Source of the DNA: Glossina fuscipes
Lineage: Eukaryota; Arthropoda; Insecta; Diptera; Glossinidae
Direction of reading: 5' to 3'
Assembly: GCF_014805625.2 (NCBI RefSeq)
Contig: NW_023998421.1
Span: forward strand, 6,951,426-7,015,425
DNA length: 64,000 nucleotides
In this document: positions 59,251-64,000 of the stretch, piece after piece
How the letters are laid out: every line of letters starts with the position of its first letter
Position numbering within the stretch: the first letter of the stretch is position 1
The notes under the pieces: generated by a model
Told to the model about the DNA's origin: nothing
Database searches by the model: none
Seen by the model: only the letters and a program-made list of their open reading frames with translations
Program-made: the position numbers and the translations under genes

Positions 59251-60682
59251 ACAGATCGGTTTATTGATCACAAAGAAGGAAGAAACTTTGTCTTAAGGAA
59301 TGATTGACATGTTTTTTTTAAGGTTCATTAGCGTGATCTTCTAGCCCTTGAAAATATCATACACTTACTTGGCCGAGTCATAAGTAACTTCCATCCATTT
59401 AACAGACATTTACTTTGCTCTCATTGAATAACAAAATTATATTAATTTTACAGTTGATTGTGAGCCGTTGAACTTTTTGCTATAGGTCTCGTTGAATGGT
59501 GTGGATTTTGCTTCAATATTGTCTTTAAAAGATTATGGTCTAAGTCGAAAGGACGTTGCTGTAAATTGATGATGCTGGTCACAAAAAATTTACGATGTAT
59601 TTGCTCGTTCATTATTTTGTTGCCTCAAACTTTTGCAAAGGGAAGCTATAAATTTTGAATAAACAAATGACTCCATATGCACATATTTAATTAACATAAA
59701 TTACAAAACGGTGAATATATACTTATATATTGGTATTGCTTAAATTTTATCCCTTCAATGCACAAAGACATGCTAACTTCATCCTTCATCCTGAACAAAG
59801 CGTCGGAAAGCGCAATGAACTCAGCAGAGTTCAACAAATTTATACCAAAAATAATGTCTACAAAGCAAAACTTATAGACGATTAAAGATTTGATCAAAGC
59901 CTCTTGTAAAGAGAAAGAGAATTTCTTGAAAGGAAAATACGCAATAAGACTTCACAAGTTGTAAGTATCAAGCTGTTCGGTTAAAATGAAATTTCCAATT
60001 TTAATTACATTTATTTCTCTATTGAAAAATAAATACAACAAACAAGAAACAATTGAATCAAATGACTTTCAGAGGAAAAGTTTTCCATACTCTTTTTATT
60101 ATATCTTCGATGGAAAACTTCATTTGAATAATGAAAATATTGATTTTCATTGTCAGAATAAGTAGGAACAAAGAACTGTAGTACGCTCTTTGTAAACTAA
60201 TGTCTTAAAAAACTAAATTCTAAGCTGTGTTTCCTTTCAAAATTTTATATCGCTTTTAATAGAATTAATAAAAATGGTTTCTACACTGGAAAGCTGATCA
60301 AAATGTATTCAAACTTTTGATGAAGTGTTCTCTGAAATTATATTAAAGAAATTGAAAGAAGCATTGCCGTTGGAATAGGACGAGAGGTCGATAGAAGGAC
60401 GTGGAAAATCGAGAGAATTCAAAAAAGTTCGTAGGAAAGGGTTAGTATTCCTATACTTCTGTTGCTGTTGAAACTTTCTTTCTTCTAGATAATCATTATG
60501 TAGTATATTCAGATTTGTCTTGTGAGTTACATTAGATTTTTGTGCGCATCTACGCCAGGGATTGCAGAAAATGCGTCCTTTCGTGTACATTTTGCATTCT
60601 GTATAAAAACTCTACCTTTTGCAGTAAGGAAGCACTAAGGCACTTGCCTCAGACCAACATAATACTATCGTGCTTGTTTTTA
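59251..60682. other. Intergenic between repeat copies
   Basis: AT-rich. A 93-codon minus frame (60309-60590) and a 68-codon minus frame (59691-59897) have no support. Nothing else recognised. Confidence 0.5.
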
Positions 60683-61260
60683 TACCCATCAACAAACGAT
60701 GAGGGGTATATTCGCTTTCTCAAAGCACTTGCAACGCCTAGAAGGACTCCATAAAATATATCTATACTTGATCAATATCAAATTCTGAATCGCTTTGAGC
60801 ATGTCCATCTGTATGACGTGTGAATTAAGCATTCTCCTGGCCGCAGAAATGCAGTTATATCCTTCAATTTCCGCAGAAAGATTGGAAGTTCTTGCTTGCA
60901 GGCTGGATTTGAAAATGGGCCGACGGGTGCAACAGCGCACCTACGGCACCGCTTAAACTGAGAACACCTCCTTGTTTCGAAAGGAACAAAAAATTTTTTT
61001 TTCGGTTTATTACTTATCAATAAAAGCAGATAAAATTACATATATTTTTGGGATATATCCTATGGATGATGCTGCAGCTGTAAAAAAGAGGGAAAATTGA
61101 CCACGCCTAAGCAAAGGTAAGCTTCAAAAGTCCTATAAAGTGTATAAATCCAGTTGGCCAGTTTCAAAGTGTGAATGTACCTAAAGAGGTTTGTCTGTTC
61201 ATCTATCCGTTTATCCGGCTGCCGAATATAATTTTTGTACTTGTTTCCTTTTGATAATTG
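60683..61260 (+). repeat. Family-2 repeat, copy d
   Basis: It starts with GGGGTATATTCGCTTTCTCA and GCAACGCCTAGAAGG, a TA tract AAAATATATCTATACTTGAT, and TTTGAGCATGTCCATC. The middle has GAAAATGGGCCGACGGG (60912), GATGATGCTGCAGCTG and AAAATTGACCACGCCTAAG, then a second core near 61135-61215. It is collinear with copy b over ~550 bases. Confidence 0.7.
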
Positions 61261-61898
61261 TAGGGATCCGGAAAAGCAGTTTTTTTTGCTATGCTGCGAC
61301 CCTGCTGTTGGCTAAACGGGATAAAAACAATTTCAAACAATTTTTTTATAATTTTTTTGTAAAGGCTACAACAGCTTACTTGCATATTTGGTCCCATCTT
61401 AATCAAATAATTATTACATCATCATAATGTACTCAGAAATGCATTGAGTTCATAGTTACCAAAGGCATTAAATTTAAAGTTTATTATCTGGGGAACATGT
61501 AAATGCTTCCAAACTTCATTTTTAAAGCTACAGTCATACGTCGTCATATCGTAAGTGCTGACGGCATAAGTGTTTGCTTTAATCGTTGTGCAATTTATTG
61601 CGTGGCAGACAAATGGTTTTTGTACATATTTTACAAGAGGCACTGGCTATAGATACAGTTTTTTAAACGAACTGTGATAAAAATATTGCAAAATGAAATG
61701 TTTTTCGTATAAATTGACCTTAGAAATTCAAATTCATTGATCCAAGTAAAGGTATACCCGATTCTATGCCTCTTTTCTCTTCCTTTTCCCAGCAGAAATG
61801 TTAACTTCATAATCTTTTTATTTAACATTTCTTGCCCAATAATAAATTAAAATGAAGACTGATGAAGAAAAGCATGGTTATCGTATGCTTCGTATGAA
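61261..61898. other. Intergenic between repeat copies
   Basis: AT-rich non-coding DNA between copies d and e, possibly old repeat sequence. No gene recognised. Confidence 0.4.
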
Positions 61899-62245
61899 GA
61901 AAATTATGTTTGATCATGACCGAATCTTTTATACCCATCACCAACTAAAAAAGAAGGAAAAGAACTACATTTTTATTATTACATTACGTGGAATATTACG
62001 TGATGTATGCATTGTACCGTATGAGTGACAAGCAAAAAACATGGAAAGCAAAGGTGTGCTCAAAGCATTGCAGTTCAAAATCTTTTGCAAGTTCGTAGGC
62101 GATATCTGCCCTTCTGCTAGAGGGACGGATGGACATGCTTAAATCAATTCAGAATTTGATTCAGATGAAAAATATATATATATACAATAGACGGGTTGAA
62201 CGGTTTGACAAAATAAATACGCTCCCCTAGCGGTTGTGATGGCCG
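61899..62245 (-). repeat. Family-2 repeat, copy e (minus strand, internally deleted)
   Basis: GAAGAAAATTATGTTTGATC then CGAATCTTTTATACCCATCA is the reversed right end seen at 9.5 kb. GGACATGCTTAAATCAATTC, a TA tract and TTTGACAAAATAAATACG are the reversed left end. The middle is missing, leaving ~345 bases. Confidence 0.65.
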
Positions 62246-64000
62246 ACATTAAGACAGAAAACGCGGATTCCGTTCCCGGTGCGATGGATCAAAATTGTCC
62301 TTTACTACACGTGTACGGTGTGTATATTTTGAAATCATCGTTTTTTATCCCCTTCTTCCGGATACGATTCTGAAACTGTTTTTTTTTTTTTATGTATTTT
62401 TAGAGACCCTGAAGCTTTTTTTAATAGCTCATATCTAAGAACGGTTCTTAATTACGCTTAGAGAGATTAAAATTAAAAAATCCATTCTGTAAACAAATTG
62501 ACGATTCATCTATGCGAATAAACAGATAATCCTTTGTGTGTGAGGTCATCGTTTCTGTTCGATTGCATAACAAAAACAAGAAAATCGTTTCAATGAATGG
62601 ATAGATTTTCCTATTGAATTAATTAATTACACTTGCAAACAAGTGAGTATCAATTTTTTCTTATTTATTTAGCCGGAATTTGATCAGTCAGAATGCTTGA
62701 ATTGATTTCTAATTAGTTTAATCAACTTTCTATTGCAACGAATCAAGAGCTGTTGGGCTTTTAATAACACATAATAATATTACATATTATGTACATACGT
62801 TGAGTAGATGAAATCTATTCCATACTATTCATTTTCTATTATCTCATACAAATTCAGTTTGTATTAAGCATTAGAGCTCTTTTGTGCAAACCATGTACTT
62901 TGAATGATAACATTTTTAATAAAAAAAAGGAATGAATCTTTCCAACAATATTATTTTGAATGATTCAACATGTGAAATATTAAAATAAAAAAAATTTATT
63001 CTATATTCGATGGCGATTGCATCATCAAACTTGAATTGTTCTTAAGAAAACAGAAAAAGATTCATACCGTCAAGCAAATACAATTCGATCCATTCTTTGT
63101 TTTTTCTTTCGCGAAAAGTTGACTCTTCTTGACGCTTCTCGTGGATTGACTTATGTGTTATTTTCAACTATTTCGGAGAACTTTTTCTACATTTATTCAA
63201 TTGATAGTGCTTTAAATGAGAGTCAAAGAACATGGGACGAGTATAGAAAGCCGAGTAGGTCAAAGCCGCGACTGCCTAGTCAGTGTTGAAGGTTTCATAT
63301 CTCAGCTGTTCAGAGTTATGACCCTTCCTCGTGTTAGCTATAGCGAGTACTTAATCGATGCAGTCAAAAAATTTGGCCTTTTACCACACACCCAGTCGAC
63401 TTTGAATAATCCCTAGTCGCTTTCTTTCTATCCATCACTGTATTACAGTTGCAGGAAAAGTTTCGTGAGTGATGGGTCAAAAGCATCAGCTTTTATCAAC
63501 TCAATCAAATTTTAACTTCTCATCTTAATGCTTACTATTGTGGGAATTCTGCAAAAGAAAATCTCAAATACAAAACCTAATAAAACAATTTGATGACCAT
63601 GAACTGAGTCCATCAAATGCTTTGTCTCACAACAAGAATCGCAATTGCTTTGCTTTATTTCTCTTGTAAATAATATGAAAATTTTAATACTAATAAATAA
63701 TATAAACACGTGACCATTACGTCTACAATACTTTTAATATTAACCGCATATTGTTGCTAAAAGTCTACATAGCATTGTTTTTCAAAATTAATACTCGATG
63801 TTAGAACATAGATATATTTTCAATTATTTTTTACGGAACTACATTCCTATATTCGACGCATCAACCAGGGTTGTTATGATACGTATAAAACCTTTAAAAA
63901 AGATTGGTGGAAAGATCTATTTGAGAAATGGCGAATTTCAACCAGCCCGCTCCCGCCTCGAGGTAGGAAAGTCTAAAAGTATGTTAGAGCAAACACGCAG
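62246..64000. other. Terminal intergenic segment
   Basis: AT-rich. A 66-codon + frame (63216-63416) reads GQSRDCLVSVEGFISQLFRV then LPRVSYSEYLIDAVKKF and looks coding-like. It starts at ATG 63216 and stops at 63414, with no splice, poly(A) or family support. Nothing else recognised before the window ends. Confidence 0.4.

Noticed and set aside
60778..61020. 80-codon minus frame
   Set aside because: Repeat copy d; same reason as the copy b frame.
1..64000. tRNA, rRNA, CRISPR arrays and bacterial-type operons
   Set aside because: I looked for B-box-like GGTTCRANNCC words with a matching fold and regular spacer arrays; none was convincing, and the DNA is eukaryotic.

Overview
This window is AT-rich eukaryotic nuclear DNA. 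It has gene-poor stretches, fly-type splice and poly(A) signals, abundant simple repeats, dispersed non-coding repeats and one assembly gap (34971-35424). The best-supported gene, an adenosine kinase, reads like an insect protein. Several dispersed repeats carry the TA-tract plus GTCY-tract layout described for dipteran mini-me-type elements. I infer a higher fly (Brachycera, perhaps tephritid-like). The species cannot be told from the sequence.

Layout: (1) 1-1250, the 3' part of an unrecognised, basic, low-complexity + strand protein gene whose frame enters from before the window. It hits a stop at 1062, but a clearly coding-like continuation follows in another frame up to 1250, with AATAAA at 1290. 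(2) 1296-10350, intergenic, with repeat copies, hairpins and a minus-strand coding-like relic at 6.7-6.9 kb. (3) 10353-11387, a complete, intronless adenosine kinase with all family motifs. (4) 11.4-64 kb, no gene I can name. Within it are decayed coding-like stretches (11.6-12.0, 13.3-13.7, 14.3-15.1 kb), a short gypsy-type reverse-transcriptase trace (about 16.0 kb), and a handful of isolated short open frames. Some of these frames carry plausible splice or poly(A) signals (17.4, 21.1, 25.9, 33.6, 38.2, 42.7 kb). It also holds an 18-bp minisatellite (33.3 kb), a ~189-bp tandem duplication (31.0-31.4 kb), and palindromic repeats beside the gap (35.4-35.6 kb).

Two dispersed repeat families run through the window. 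Family 1 is a fold-back type; its best copy is 41646-42103, with long imperfect inverted ends and internal inverted GTCY tracts. Family 2 is mini-me-like; its fuller copies are at 9.2, 49.7, 59.0, 60.7 and 61.9 kb, three of them clustered within 3.3 kb.

No operon, CRISPR, phage or bacterial feature is present, and I found no tRNA or rRNA gene. The two real genes show no functional link. Adenosine kinase acts in purine salvage; the role of the first gene is unknown. I did not find a convincing new biological system. The most useful leads are the frame break in the first gene, the fold-back element, the minisatellite and candidate terminal exon at 33.2-33.75 kb, and the palindromic array at the gap.
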